Assembly (NCBI GenBank): GCA_017459345.1
Contig: JAFUDC010000098.1
Location: 1 to 62,659, forward strand
Direction of reading: 5' to 3'
Source: Eubacterium sp.
GTDB taxonomy: Bacteria; Bacillota; Clostridia; Lachnospirales; Lachnospiraceae
Length of the DNA stretch: 62,659 nt
Position 1 is the stretch's first letter, and each line of letters starts with the position of its first letter. Of this stretch, positions 28,231 through 37,633 are shown in pieces. Under the pieces are notes generated by a model, which saw nothing but the letters and a program-made list of their open reading frames with translations, had not been told where the DNA came from and did no database searches. The translations under genes and the position numbers were made by a program.

Positions 28231-29556
28231 ATGAGTAAGCAGGAAAAGATATCAAAAATAATCCTGACTCTGATTATGACAGCCCTGATTGCCCTGCTGG
28301 CTATAGGCTGCGGAAGCAGTTCAGGCCAGGGCAAGGGAGGAAGTGTTTCAGAGTCAGATACACAGCAAAGCCAGGAGGTCGATGGCTCACAGGAAGGCCA
28401 GACTGCAGTAAGCTCCGATGACGAATCATCAGCTGATGAGGAGTTGGCTGATCCTGGAAGCTCTGAGGGACAATCCGCTGACAGCGGGACGGATGGCTCC
28501 GGCCAGGCTCCTGTTCTGCAGGGCCTTACCTATGAATCCACCCTGGAGAAATCCTATGCAGAGTGCTTTGATGTATATTTTTATCAGGATGGATATAAGC
28601 TGTTTACCATAAAGAACGGCGGAAGTTTTCTCCTGGTTCCGGAGGGGAAGGAGGCACCTGCAGATCTTCCCGAGGATATCACTCCCCTGATGGCACCGGT
28701 AGGCAATATCTATCTTGCGGCAACCGCCCAGATGGCCCTCTTTTCCAGCATGAACGGCATGGACAGCCTCCGCTTTACCTCCTTAAAACAGGATGGATGG
28801 ACCTTTGACTCTATCAAAGAGAAGATGGATGCCGGAGATATTCTCTATGCCGGCAAGTACAGCGAACCGGATTATGAGATGCTATTAGAGGAGGACTGCG
28901 GTCTGGCCATCGAGTCGACCATGATCAACCACACACCCGAGATTAAGGAGATGCTTGAAGACCTGGATATCCCGGTTCTTGTGGACCGGTCCAGCTACGA
29001 GAGCAACCCTCTGGGCCGTATGGAGTGGATTCGCTTCTATGGCCAGCTGATCGGTCATTCTGATGAAGCCGATGCTTTCTTTGAGGAACAGAAAACAAAG
29101 GTGGCAGAGCTGGATGACTTTGCAAATACAGAGAAAACCGTCGCCTTTTTCTACATTTCCTCTGATGGCAAAGCTGTCGTGAGAAGCAGCAAGGATTACA
29201 TTCCCACCATGATCGAGATGGCAGGAGCCCGGTATATCTTTAAAGATCTGGCGGATGAGACAGGCAAAGCCAATATCCCCATGACCATTGAGAAGTTCTA
29301 CGACGTGGCAGCGGATGCCGATTATATTGTCTACAATGCCAGCATCGATTCTCAGGTAAACAGTATGCGGGCACTCAAAGAAAAAGACCCAATCCTGTCT
29401 GAGTTTAAGGCAGTGAAGGAGGGTAGATGCTTCTCCACCGGAAGCTCCATGTACCAGAGGACTGATATTGCCGGTGATATGATTATGGATTTCCATACTT
29501 TATTTACCGAGGAGAACCCGGAAGGAAAGCTGAAATATCTGACCAAGCTTGAGTGA
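28231..29556 (+). CDS. Corrinoid/iron-type ABC transporter solute-binding lipoprotein (BtuF/FecB-like)
   Basis: A 441-residue lipoprotein. The lipobox LLAIGC places the lipidated Cys near residue 27, followed by about 65 residues of Ser/Gly/Glu/Asp linker. From about residue 95 comes a class III (helical-backbone) binding protein: lobe 1 to about 250, linking helix with MEWIRFYGQLIGHSDEA, lobe 2 from EKTVAFFYISSDGKAVVR to the end. The family binds cobalamin, haem or siderophores. The cobalamin riboswitch at the head of the locus argues for a corrinoid. It is 20 bp after the large secreted protein and 36 bp before the permease. Confidence 0.85.
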   Translation: MSKQEKISKIILTLIMTALIALLAIGCGSSSGQGKGGSVSESDTQQSQEVDGSQEGQTAVSSDDESSADEELADPGSSEGQSADSGTDGSGQAPVLQGLTYESTLEKSYAECFDVYFYQDGYKLFTIKNGGSFLLVPEGKEAPADLPEDITPLMAPVGNIYLAATAQMALFSSMNGMDSLRFTSLKQDGWTFDSIKEKMDAGDILYAGKYSEPDYEMLLEEDCGLAIESTMINHTPEIKEMLEDLDIPVLVDRSSYESNPLGRMEWIRFYGQLIGHSDEADAFFEEQKTKVAELDDFANTEKTVAFFYISSDGKAVVRSSKDYIPTMIEMAGARYIFKDLADETGKANIPMTIEKFYDVAADADYIVYNASIDSQVNSMRALKEKDPILSEFKAVKEGRCFSTGSSMYQRTDIAGDMIMDFHTLFTEENPEGKLKYLTKLE

Positions 29557-29592
29557 TATATAGCAAAATAGTAAAACTAACAGGACCTAAAA

Positions 29593-30666
29593 ATGAGTGA
29601 GAAGAATACACAAACAAATAACCTGCCCGCCGGCAGTTTCAGAGCTGAAAACTTTCGGAGACGGAGCCGTTACTTTATGGTTTTTGTCATATTGCTTAGC
29701 GCATTTGCCGTGATAACCATAATCAATATCAACTCAGGGAATGTACACATTTCCCTGCCGGATATTGCCCACATCCTTCTGACCAGGTCAGGGGAGGGTA
29801 AGGCGGTGGAGATCATATGGAGGATACGTCTTCCGCGTATCCTGACAGCTGCCCTCCTGGGGGGCGGTCTGTCTCTGTCCGGCTTTCTGCTGCAGACCTT
29901 TTTCGAGAATCCCATAGCAGGACCCTTTGTACTGGGAATATCCTCGGGAGCCAAGATGATCGTGGCCTTTATCATGATCTTTGCTCTCCAGTACCATATC
30001 ACGGTTACTTCTTATACCATGATCGGAGCAGCCTTTCTGGGATCCCTGATGTCCATCGGCTTTATCCTCCTGGTGGCCAGACGGATCCAGAACATGGCAT
30101 CCCTCCTGGTGGCCGGTATCATGATCGGCTATATCTGCTCCGCAATTACGGATTTTATGATTACCTTTGCCAGTGATTCGGACATCGCCAATCTTCATGG
30201 ATGGTCCCAGGGTAGTTTCTCCGGCATGAGCTGGTCTAACGTACAGATATCAGCCATTGTGATCGGAATCACATTTGTTCTGACCATGCTCTGCTCCAAG
30301 CCGATCGGCGCCTACCAGATGGGGGAGCACTATGCCCAGAGCATCGGGGTCAATATCCGCTTTTTCCGTATTGCCCTGATCATGCTTTCCAGCATATTTG
30401 CCGCCACGGTTACCGCTTTTGCAGGGCCTATTTCCTTCGTTGGTATTGCCGTTCCCTTCCTGATCAAGGGATTGCTGGGAACATCCAAACCCATCGTTGT
30501 TATCCCGGCAACCTTCATCGGAGGTGCAGTATTCTGTATGTTCTGCGACCTGATTGCCAGGCTTGCCTTTGCTCCTCTGGAGCTGAATATAAGCACGGTG
30601 ACCTCCATCTTTGGTGCACCTGTGGTAATCTATATGATGATTAACAGACGGAGGGGACAGGGATGA
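29593..30666 (+). CDS. FecCD-family ABC permease (BtuC-like)
   Basis: A 357-residue permease of the FecCD family with about ten membrane segments. Landmarks: IWRIRLPRILTAALLGGGLSLSG after the first helices, ENPIAGPFVLGISSGA, and the GPISFVGIAVPFLIKGLLG segment, the ATPase-contact region. It presumably forms the homodimeric channel for the ligand delivered by the lipoprotein encoded just upstream. The ATPase gene starts four bases before its stop (ATGA overlap). Confidence 0.87.
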   Translation: MSEKNTQTNNLPAGSFRAENFRRRSRYFMVFVILLSAFAVITIININSGNVHISLPDIAHILLTRSGEGKAVEIIWRIRLPRILTAALLGGGLSLSGFLLQTFFENPIAGPFVLGISSGAKMIVAFIMIFALQYHITVTSYTMIGAAFLGSLMSIGFILLVARRIQNMASLLVAGIMIGYICSAITDFMITFASDSDIANLHGWSQGSFSGMSWSNVQISAIVIGITFVLTMLCSKPIGAYQMGEHYAQSIGVNIRFFRIALIMLSSIFAATVTAFAGPISFVGIAVPFLIKGLLGTSKPIVVIPATFIGGAVFCMFCDLIARLAFAPLELNISTVTSIFGAPVVIYMMINRRRGQG

Positions 30667-31766
30667 GTAGTAATTATTTTGAATTGGACAATCTGTCTGT
30701 CGGCTATAATCGAAAGACACTCATCCATGATATCTGTCTGGATATCAAGAAGGGCGAGATCGTCACCCTGATCGGACCTAACGGGGCAGGGAAATCCACT
30801 ATTTTAAAGAGCATCACCAGACAGCTGGATATCATCGGCGGCAAGGTTATCTTTGACGCCGGTGACCTGATGAAGATTTCCTTTAAAGAACTATCCCAAA
30901 AAATGGCGGTTGTGCTGACGGAGCGGCTTAAAACAGAGCTTTTAACCTGTCATGATATCGTTGCTACCGGACGTTATCCCTATACCGGAAGACTGGGAAT
31001 CCTGTCCCATGAGGATGAAGATAAGGTAGATGCCGCCCTGGCAGCAGTGAATGCCCAGGAGCTGGGCAGCCAGGACTTTAACGCCATCAGTGACGGCCAG
31101 AGGCAGAGAGTTCTCCTTGCAAGAGCCATCTGTCAGGAACCCGAGGTGATCATTCTGGATGAGCCCACATCCTTTCTGGATATCCGATACAAGCTGGAGC
31201 TGTTAAGCATCCTTTCACGCATGGCCAAGGCAGAGGGCATCATCATCATCATGACCCTCCATGAAATCGATCTGGCACAGAAGATTTCTGATAAGATTGT
31301 CTGTGTCAGCGAGGATCACGTGGTGCATTATGGCAGTCCCGCAGAGATTTTTAAAGAAGAAGTAATCCGTGAGCTCTACGATATAGACAAGGGATACTTT
31401 GACCCCATGTTCGGCAGCATCGAGCTGGCAAAACCCGAGGGTGACAAGCCCGAAGTTTTTGTCATAAGCGCCGGGGGAAGCGGAATTCCGGTATTTCGGG
31501 AACTGCAGAAGACCAACACACCATTCGCTGCCGGAATTCTCTACACCAACGATATGGATTATCAGCTTGCAAGGCTTCTGGCCTGTCAGCTGGTGACGGA
31601 AGAACCTTTTGAAGAAATCAGCGACAGGGCTTATGATCAGGCTGTAAAACTGATAGACACCTGTGAGAGGGTGATCTGTACCAGCTTTCCCATCGGAAGC
31701 TGCAACAGGAGGATTGCCCAACTGATCGAAAAAGCAGAAAGCAAAGGAAAGCTGAATAGGGTGTAA
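30663..31766 (+). CDS. FecE/BtuD-like ABC ATPase with a C-terminal extension
   Basis: A 367-residue ATPase: Walker A GPNGAGKST (38-46), signature ISDGQRQRVLLARAI (about 142-156), Walker B VIILDEPTSFLD (162-173). The canonical domain ends near residue 255. The remaining 110 residues form a separate domain starting PEVFVISAGGSGIPVFRELQ, with a Gly-rich Rossmann-like loop, a GILYTNDMDY segment and a predicted alpha/beta pattern. Such tails occur on some Firmicutes corrinoid/iron ATPases; what they sense is not known to me. It is the last gene of the riboswitch-led operon. Confidence 0.85.
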   Translation: MSSNYFELDNLSVGYNRKTLIHDICLDIKKGEIVTLIGPNGAGKSTILKSITRQLDIIGGKVIFDAGDLMKISFKELSQKMAVVLTERLKTELLTCHDIVATGRYPYTGRLGILSHEDEDKVDAALAAVNAQELGSQDFNAISDGQRQRVLLARAICQEPEVIILDEPTSFLDIRYKLELLSILSRMAKAEGIIIIMTLHEIDLAQKISDKIVCVSEDHVVHYGSPAEIFKEEVIRELYDIDKGYFDPMFGSIELAKPEGDKPEVFVISAGGSGIPVFRELQKTNTPFAAGILYTNDMDYQLARLLACQLVTEEPFEEISDRAYDQAVKLIDTCERVICTSFPIGSCNRRIAQLIEKAESKGKLNRV

Positions 31767-31775
31767 AATAATAGC

Positions 31776-31808
31776 GGGGGCTGTCGACAGCCCCCCTAAA
31801 CTTTTTTT
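31776..31808 (+). terminator. Terminator of the corrinoid-uptake operon
   Basis: A perfect palindrome ggggg-ctgtcgacag-ccccc is followed by ctaaac and a run of seven T. The T-run overlaps the -35 element of the aminopeptidase promoter. Confidence 0.9.
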
Positions 31809-31835
31809 GACGTAAGAAGAGTCATATGCTATAAT
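31807..31835 (+). promoter_or_regulatory. Promoter for the aminopeptidase gene
   Basis: TTGACG at 31807-31812 and TATAAT at 31830-31835 are 17 bases apart, immediately after the operon terminator, so the aminopeptidase is transcribed separately from the uptake genes. Confidence 0.8.
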
Positions 31836-31893
31836 GTAACATTGTTATGCGGAATGTTTCGCATGCAATTATTTGACCAGAAAGGATGACGAC

Positions 31894-33363
31894 ATGAAAG
31901 ATAATGTATGGCTGACTTATTCAGATGAAGATAGACAGGAGCTTAATGCCCTGGCTGAACGATATAAAGCTTTTTTAAGTACCTGTAAGACTGAGAGAGA
32001 ATGCACCGCCTTCTTTCGTAAGGAAGCGGAGAATGCCGGTTATGAGGATCTGAATGACAGGATAGCTTCAGGGACTCCTTTAAAGGAGGGAGACCGGATC
32101 TATGCAGTCTGGATGAACAAAACCATTGCCCTTTTCCAGATAGGATCGGAGCCCCTTAGCAATGGCATGAATATCCTCTGTGCCCATATTGATTCTCCGA
32201 GACTGGACATCAAGCAGGTACCCCTTTATGAGGATACGGAGCTGGCCTATCTGGATACACACTATTACGGTGGGATCAAGAAGTATCAGTGGGTGACCAT
32301 TCCTCTGGCTCTTCATGGTGTTGTAGCCAAAAAGGATGGTTCTGTCATCAATGTTTCCATCGGAGAAGATCCTCAGGATCCGGTTGTCTATATTACAGAC
32401 CTCCTTATCCATCTGGCCGGTCAGCAGATGGGCAAGAAAGCCAGTGAGGTCGTGACAGGGGAAAACCTTGATGTGCTGATCGGGAGTACACCTCTGGATC
32501 CGTCTGAAAAGAGTTCCAAGGATGAGTCCTCTGCTTCTGATAAGAATAGTGAGGAGTATTCCGCTGATAATCATAAAGATGACGAAACAGCAAAAAAGGT
32601 GAAGGAGAAGGTCAAAGCAAATATTCTCCGGATCCTGAAGGAGAAATACGACATAGAAGAAGATGACTTCATCTCTGCTGAGATCGAGGTTGTACCTGCG
32701 GGTCCGGCAAGAGACTGCGGCCTGGACCGGAGCATGATCGCAGGTTACGGACATGATGACCGTGTTTGTGCTTATCCTTCCTTTGAGGCCATGCTGGATG
32801 CCGGATCTGCCGGGCGGACCTTCTGCTGCCTCCTGGTTGATAAGGAAGAGATCGGCAGTGTGGGTGCCACCGGTATGGAGTCCATGTTCTTTGAGAATAC
32901 GGTGGCTGAGCTTGTGGTTCTGACGGGTTATGATTCCAATCTGGCTGTCCGCCGTACCCTGGCCAGATCCAGGATGCTGTCTTCGGATGTGAGCGCAGCC
33001 TATGACCCGGCATACGCGGAGGCCTTTGAGAAGAAGAATGCTGCTTACTTTGGGAAGGGTCTGGTGATTAACAAGTATACCGGAGCCAGGGGCAAGTCCG
33101 GGTCCAATGACGCCAATGCAGAGTATCTGGGACGTCTCAGGGCTATATTTGATGATAACAAGGTGGCCTTCCAGACTGCCGAGCTTGGCAAGGTTGATTT
33201 CGGCGGCGGCGGAACCATTGCATTTATCGCAGCCCTCTATGGCATGGAGGTGGTGGACAGCGGTGTCGCTGTCTTAAGCATGCATGCCCCCTGTGAGATC
33301 ATCAGTAAGGCTGATCTCTATGAGGCCAAGAAGGGTTATGTGGCATTTCTTAAGAATGCCTGA
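31894..33363 (+). CDS. M18 family aminopeptidase
   Basis: A cytoplasmic zinc aminopeptidase of family M18, about 489 residues. Metal and catalytic segments are visible: CAHIDSPRLDIK (His and catalytic Asp), YGHDDRVCAYPSF (bridging Asp), LLVDKEEIGSVGATGM (Glu pair) and SMHAPCEIISKADLYE (C-terminal His). It trims acidic or neutral N-terminal residues from peptides. Between residues about 205 and 240 there is a Ser/Asp/Glu/Lys-rich insertion that looks disordered and is not part of the usual family core. ATG 31894 is preferred because AAAGGA lies seven bases upstream; an upstream in-frame TTG is less likely. Confidence 0.88.
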   Translation: MKDNVWLTYSDEDRQELNALAERYKAFLSTCKTERECTAFFRKEAENAGYEDLNDRIASGTPLKEGDRIYAVWMNKTIALFQIGSEPLSNGMNILCAHIDSPRLDIKQVPLYEDTELAYLDTHYYGGIKKYQWVTIPLALHGVVAKKDGSVINVSIGEDPQDPVVYITDLLIHLAGQQMGKKASEVVTGENLDVLIGSTPLDPSEKSSKDESSASDKNSEEYSADNHKDDETAKKVKEKVKANILRILKEKYDIEEDDFISAEIEVVPAGPARDCGLDRSMIAGYGHDDRVCAYPSFEAMLDAGSAGRTFCCLLVDKEEIGSVGATGMESMFFENTVAELVVLTGYDSNLAVRRTLARSRMLSSDVSAAYDPAYAEAFEKKNAAYFGKGLVINKYTGARGKSGSNDANAEYLGRLRAIFDDNKVAFQTAELGKVDFGGGGTIAFIAALYGMEVVDSGVAVLSMHAPCEIISKADLYEAKKGYVAFLKNA

Positions 33364-33422
33364 TTAAAAAATGTATAAAAGATGCAGCTATATTAAAGAT
33401 TAATGAATCAGAGGAGGACCTT

Positions 33423-36068
33423 ATGCCGGACAAGATCATGCTGCTGGACGGACACAGCCTGTTGAACCGGGCCTTTTACGGGCTGCCGGACCTGACAACT
33501 TCAGATGGCACCCATACAAATGCGGTGCTTGGCTTTTTGAATATCATGCTCCGATATATTGAGGAAGAGCAGCCCACCCATCTTCTGGTCGCCTTTGACC
33601 GTAAGGAGCCCACCTTCCGCCATCTTCGCTATGAAGGCTACAAGGGAACCAGAAAGCCCATGCCGGCTGAGCTCCACGCCCAGGTTCCCCTCACCAAAGA
33701 TGTGCTTGCTGCCATGGAGGTTCCCGTGGTAACCCAGGCCGGTATCGAGGCAGATGACATCCTGGGCACCATCGGCCACAGGGCTGAGCAGGAGGGCTTT
33801 GAAGTGGTGATCGTCTCCGGTGACCGGGACCTTCTGCAGCTGGCAACCGACCATGTTAAAATCAAGATACCTAAGACCAAGGCCGGGGGAACCATCACAG
33901 AGGATTATTATGCCAAAGATGTGAAGGCTCTTTACGGAGTAACCCCTGTAGAATTCATTGACATGAAAGGCCTGATGGGAGATACTTCCGATAACATTCC
34001 TGGTGTTCCCGGCATTGGAGAGAAGACTGCAGGTAAGATCATACAGAACTGGCACTCCATCGAGGAAGCCCATAATCACATTGAGGAGATTAAGCCGAAA
34101 AAGGCCCAGACCAACCTGAAGGAGTATTATGACCAGGCTATATTAAGCAAGGAGCTTGCCACCATCAAGCTGGACTGCCAGCTGGACTACTCCTTCCACA
34201 ATGCTAAGATCGGCAGACTATTTACCAGTGATGCCTATCAGTTATTCAAGAAGCTGGAATTAAAGAGCCTCTTCGGGTATTTTGAGGAAAGAGAGAAAGA
34301 AGATAGCGGGTTGAATATCACTATTGTCAGCCAGGAGAATGAGATAGAGTCAGTACTTGCGAAACTCATTGAAACCCCTGCCCCCGCGATTATGGGTCTC
34401 GGCCTGGTGGGGGAGGCCGGAGCGATGAAAGCCATCTCCCTTACCCTGGGAGAGGAAAGCTGGATCCTGCCGGCCGGAGGATCCTTTGGAGAGGATTCCA
34501 TGAAGGATACCATACTCCGGCTGTTAAAAGAGGGTTGTCATCTTAAAGTGATGGATTATAAGAGACTCCTGCACTTTGTGGAGGATGCCAGAGATTACGA
34601 GACCCGGATTGATGATATAGGCCTGATGGCTTACCTGATCAACCCGATCCAATCCAGCTATGATTACGATGATATTGCCAGAGACTACTTAAAAATGGTT
34701 ACCCCATCCAGAAAAGAGGTTCTGGGGAAAATGTCTCTTGGCGAAGCATTTGACCCGGAAAATGAGAAGGTCTGCCTGATCTGCGCCCTCCTGTCTTACG
34801 TTCCTTATCATGGGGCGGATATACTACATGAAAAACTTACAGGTCTGGGCATGGAGGCCCTCTATGAGGATATTGAGCGGCCTACTGCACCCACCTTATA
34901 TGATATGGAAAAGTATGGCATCGCTGTGGAGAAGGATGCCTTAAAGGAGTACGGAGACCAGCTTGTCGGGAGAATTCAGGAACTGGAAAGCTCCATCCAC
35001 CGGCAGGCCGGGAAGACCTTCAATATCAATTCTCCTAAGCAGCTGGGTGTGATCTTATTTGAAGATCTGAAGATGCCCTTTGCCAAAAAGACCAAAACCG
35101 GTTACTCCACCAGTGCGGATATTCTGGATAAGCTGGCACCGGACTACCCCATAGTGGGGGATATTCTGGAGTACCGGCAGCTTACCAAGCTCAAATCCAC
35201 CTATGCGGACGGGCTCGCAGCCTTCATCCGGGAGGATGGCCGCATTCACGGCCGCTTCCACCAGAAGGTGACAGCCACGGGCCGTCTGTCAAGCTCAGAC
35301 CCCAACCTGCAGAACATCCCCATCCGGATGCCCCTGGGAAGGGCCATCCGAAAGGTTTTCGTTCCGGAAACGGGATATCTGTTTGTCAGTGCAGACTACT
35401 CTCAGATTGAGCTTAGAGTCCTTGCCCATATGGCAGATGACGAAAACCTGATCGAGGCATATAAGCACAATGCGGATATCCATACCGCCACAGCATCCCA
35501 GGTGTTCGGCGTGCCGGTGGAGGAAGTGACCCCGCTGCTTCGGAGAAATGCCAAGGCGGTAAACTTCGGTATCGTTTACGGTATCAGCGCCTTCGGTCTC
35601 TCCCAGGACCTGGGAATCAGCCAGAAGGAAGCAAAGGAATATATCAACCGTTATTTCGCTACCTACCCAGGCATAAAAGCATACCTTGATGGAAATGTGG
35701 CATCTGCAAAGGAGACAGGCATCGCTGCCACCCTGTACGGAAGAATCCGTCCCATTCCCGAATTATCCTCCAGCAATTTTATGCAGAGGAGCTTTGGGGA
35801 GAGGGCAGCCATGAATTCCTCCATCCAGGGCACCGCTGCCGATATCATCAAGATTGCCATGATCCGGGTCAGCCGCAGGCTGCGCGGAGAACAGCTTAAG
35901 TCAAGGCTCATCCTGCAGATCCATGATGAACTTCTGATTGAGGCAAAGGAGGAGGAAGCAGAAGAAGTCAGCCGCATCTTATCGGAGGAGATGACTCATG
36001 CGGCGGACCTGCGGGTTCCCCTGGTTATTGACATTGAGAAGGGCTATAGCTGGTACGATGCAAAATGA
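33423..36068 (+). CDS. polA: DNA polymerase I
   Basis: An 881-residue family A polymerase for gap filling and Okazaki primer removal. The 5-prime nuclease domain (1-300) is intact: LLDGHSLLNRAFYG, AFDRKEPTFRH, SGDRDLLQL and the GVPGIGEKTA helix-hairpin-helix. The middle 3-5 exonuclease-like domain (about 315-480) lacks the DxE motif (GLGLVGEAG instead), so it is probably without proofreading, as in Bacillus Pol I. Polymerase motifs A (SADYSQIELRVLAH), B (RRNAKAVNFGIVYG) and C (LQIHDELLIEA) are present. It starts 60 bp after the aminopeptidase with an AGAGGAGG site. Confidence 0.97.
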   Translation: MPDKIMLLDGHSLLNRAFYGLPDLTTSDGTHTNAVLGFLNIMLRYIEEEQPTHLLVAFDRKEPTFRHLRYEGYKGTRKPMPAELHAQVPLTKDVLAAMEVPVVTQAGIEADDILGTIGHRAEQEGFEVVIVSGDRDLLQLATDHVKIKIPKTKAGGTITEDYYAKDVKALYGVTPVEFIDMKGLMGDTSDNIPGVPGIGEKTAGKIIQNWHSIEEAHNHIEEIKPKKAQTNLKEYYDQAILSKELATIKLDCQLDYSFHNAKIGRLFTSDAYQLFKKLELKSLFGYFEEREKEDSGLNITIVSQENEIESVLAKLIETPAPAIMGLGLVGEAGAMKAISLTLGEESWILPAGGSFGEDSMKDTILRLLKEGCHLKVMDYKRLLHFVEDARDYETRIDDIGLMAYLINPIQSSYDYDDIARDYLKMVTPSRKEVLGKMSLGEAFDPENEKVCLICALLSYVPYHGADILHEKLTGLGMEALYEDIERPTAPTLYDMEKYGIAVEKDALKEYGDQLVGRIQELESSIHRQAGKTFNINSPKQLGVILFEDLKMPFAKKTKTGYSTSADILDKLAPDYPIVGDILEYRQLTKLKSTYADGLAAFIREDGRIHGRFHQKVTATGRLSSSDPNLQNIPIRMPLGRAIRKVFVPETGYLFVSADYSQIELRVLAHMADDENLIEAYKHNADIHTATASQVFGVPVEEVTPLLRRNAKAVNFGIVYGISAFGLSQDLGISQKEAKEYINRYFATYPGIKAYLDGNVASAKETGIAATLYGRIRPIPELSSSNFMQRSFGERAAMNSSIQGTAADIIKIAMIRVSRRLRGEQLKSRLILQIHDELLIEAKEEEAEEVSRILSEEMTHAADLRVPLVIDIEKGYSWYDAK

Positions 36069-36107
36069 GTAACTGCTAAGAGTTACTAAAAAGATATTAA
36101 TAAAACG

Positions 36108-36767
36108 ATGAATGAAGAATATATGACAAGTAAAAAGCCTCCATTGAAAAAAGAAAGCACCATTCCCGTTTTGGGAATCACCGGCGGCGTGGGTTCCGGA
36201 AAAAGCGAGGTAATGAACATGCTGCACGACGAGTTTGGAGGTGCCTTAATTCTTGCCGACCTGGTGGGACATGACCTGATGCAGCCTGGAGAGATCAGCT
36301 ATGAGCAGATTCTTGCCCGTTTCGGCAGGCAGATACTTGATGAGAAAGGGAATATCGACAGAAAGTCGCTGGGGGCAGTGGTATTTGCCGATCCGGAAGC
36401 ACTTAAAGACCTGAATCAGATTACCCATCCAAATATACACGCAGAGATCGTCCGCCGCATTGAGGCCTTCCGGCAGGAAGGACAGGTTCCCTTTATTGCC
36501 CTGGAAGCAGCCCTCCTGATAGAGGGAGGCTACGAGGATATCCTTGATCAGCTCTGGTATGTCCATGTGTCAGAGGAGAACCGGATAAAGCGTCTGATGG
36601 AGGGCAGGGGTTATACCAGGGAGAAGAGCCTGTCCATCATGAGGCAGCAGCTTTCCGAGGAGGAATTCTTCCGGCATGCAGATGTCATCATTGACAATAA
36701 CGGAAGCCTGGATGAGACAAGAGAGTCGGTGAAAGACGCACTATATGACAAAGGATTATATATATGA
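36108..36767 (+). CDS. coaE: Dephospho-CoA kinase
   Basis: The last enzyme of coenzyme A synthesis, phosphorylating the 3-prime hydroxyl of dephospho-CoA. P-loop GITGGVGSGKSEV sits at about residues 18-30; ADLVGHDLMQPG, IALEAALLIEGGYED and EENRIKRLMEGRGYTREK are family segments. At 219 residues it is slightly longer than usual owing to an N-terminal extension; ATG 36123 is a possible alternative start, and no strong ribosome site marks either. polA-coaE adjacency is common in Firmicutes. Confidence 0.93.
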   Translation: MNEEYMTSKKPPLKKESTIPVLGITGGVGSGKSEVMNMLHDEFGGALILADLVGHDLMQPGEISYEQILARFGRQILDEKGNIDRKSLGAVVFADPEALKDLNQITHPNIHAEIVRRIEAFRQEGQVPFIALEAALLIEGGYEDILDQLWYVHVSEENRIKRLMEGRGYTREKSLSIMRQQLSEEEFFRHADVIIDNNGSLDETRESVKDALYDKGLYI

Positions 36768-37552
36768 AACTTGCAAGTATCGGAAGCGGCAGCAGCGGCA
36801 ACTGTATCTACGTGAGCAATGAGGGACATCATTATCTGGTGGATGCGGGTCTGAGCCGCAAGCGGATCGTGGACGGCTTAAAATCGATGGATACCTGTCC
36901 TGAGCAGATAGAAGGTATCTTTATCACACATGAACATATGGATCACATCAGCGGTCTGGGTGTATTCTTGCGAAAATATCCGGTTCCCGTTTTTGCCACC
37001 GGCCCCACCATCGACGCCATTCTGTCTGCCCCTAACCTGGGCAAGATAGATGCAGGGCTTTTCCACTCGGTAAAGGCGGACCGGCCCATGGATCTAAACG
37101 GAATCCGGGTGGAGGCGTCAACAATCTATCATGATGCCGCAGACCCTGTCTGCTATACATTTACTGATGAGGAGTCCAAGGTGGGCATCGCCACGGATTT
37201 CGGCACCTTTGATGACTATCTGGTAGAGAAAATGCAGGGTTGCAGATCTTTGCTGGTGGAATCCAACCATGACCTCAACATGCTGATGGTGGGACCTTAT
37301 CCCTACCCATTAAAGCGGAGGATCATGAGTAATACCGGACATATGTCCAATGAGCGGGCAGGTCAGTTTCTCTCCAAGGTCATCGGAGAAGAATGCCGCC
37401 AGATTTATCTTGGACACCTGAGTAAGGAAAATAATTATGTTGATCTGGCTTATGAAGCCGTCAAGGTGGAGCTGATGATCCATAATATCGACATAGAGAA
37501 GAAAAATATCACCATGAAGGTTGCCAGCAGGACGGAACCCACGGTCTGCTGA
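36764..37552 (+). CDS. Metallo-beta-lactamase-fold hydrolase (YycJ/WalJ-like)
   Basis: A 262-residue MBL-fold protein. The metal-binding motif THEHMDHISG is near residue 49, with later ligands in FGTFDD and GHLSKENNY. YycJ/WalJ members are thought to act as nucleases linking DNA replication and cell division. The sequence MKLASIGSGSSGNCIYV is the classic YycJ N-terminus. It overlaps the coaE stop by four bases, so the two are translated together. Confidence 0.88.
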   Translation: MKLASIGSGSSGNCIYVSNEGHHYLVDAGLSRKRIVDGLKSMDTCPEQIEGIFITHEHMDHISGLGVFLRKYPVPVFATGPTIDAILSAPNLGKIDAGLFHSVKADRPMDLNGIRVEASTIYHDAADPVCYTFTDEESKVGIATDFGTFDDYLVEKMQGCRSLLVESNHDLNMLMVGPYPYPLKRRIMSNTGHMSNERAGQFLSKVIGEECRQIYLGHLSKENNYVDLAYEAVKVELMIHNIDIEKKNITMKVASRTEPTVC

Positions 37553-37633
37553 CTGGCAGCATGAGAGTTACATAAGATTATGCATCTGACAGCTTCAGTC
37601 AGATAATGACATGGGAAATAAGAGGAGGACATA

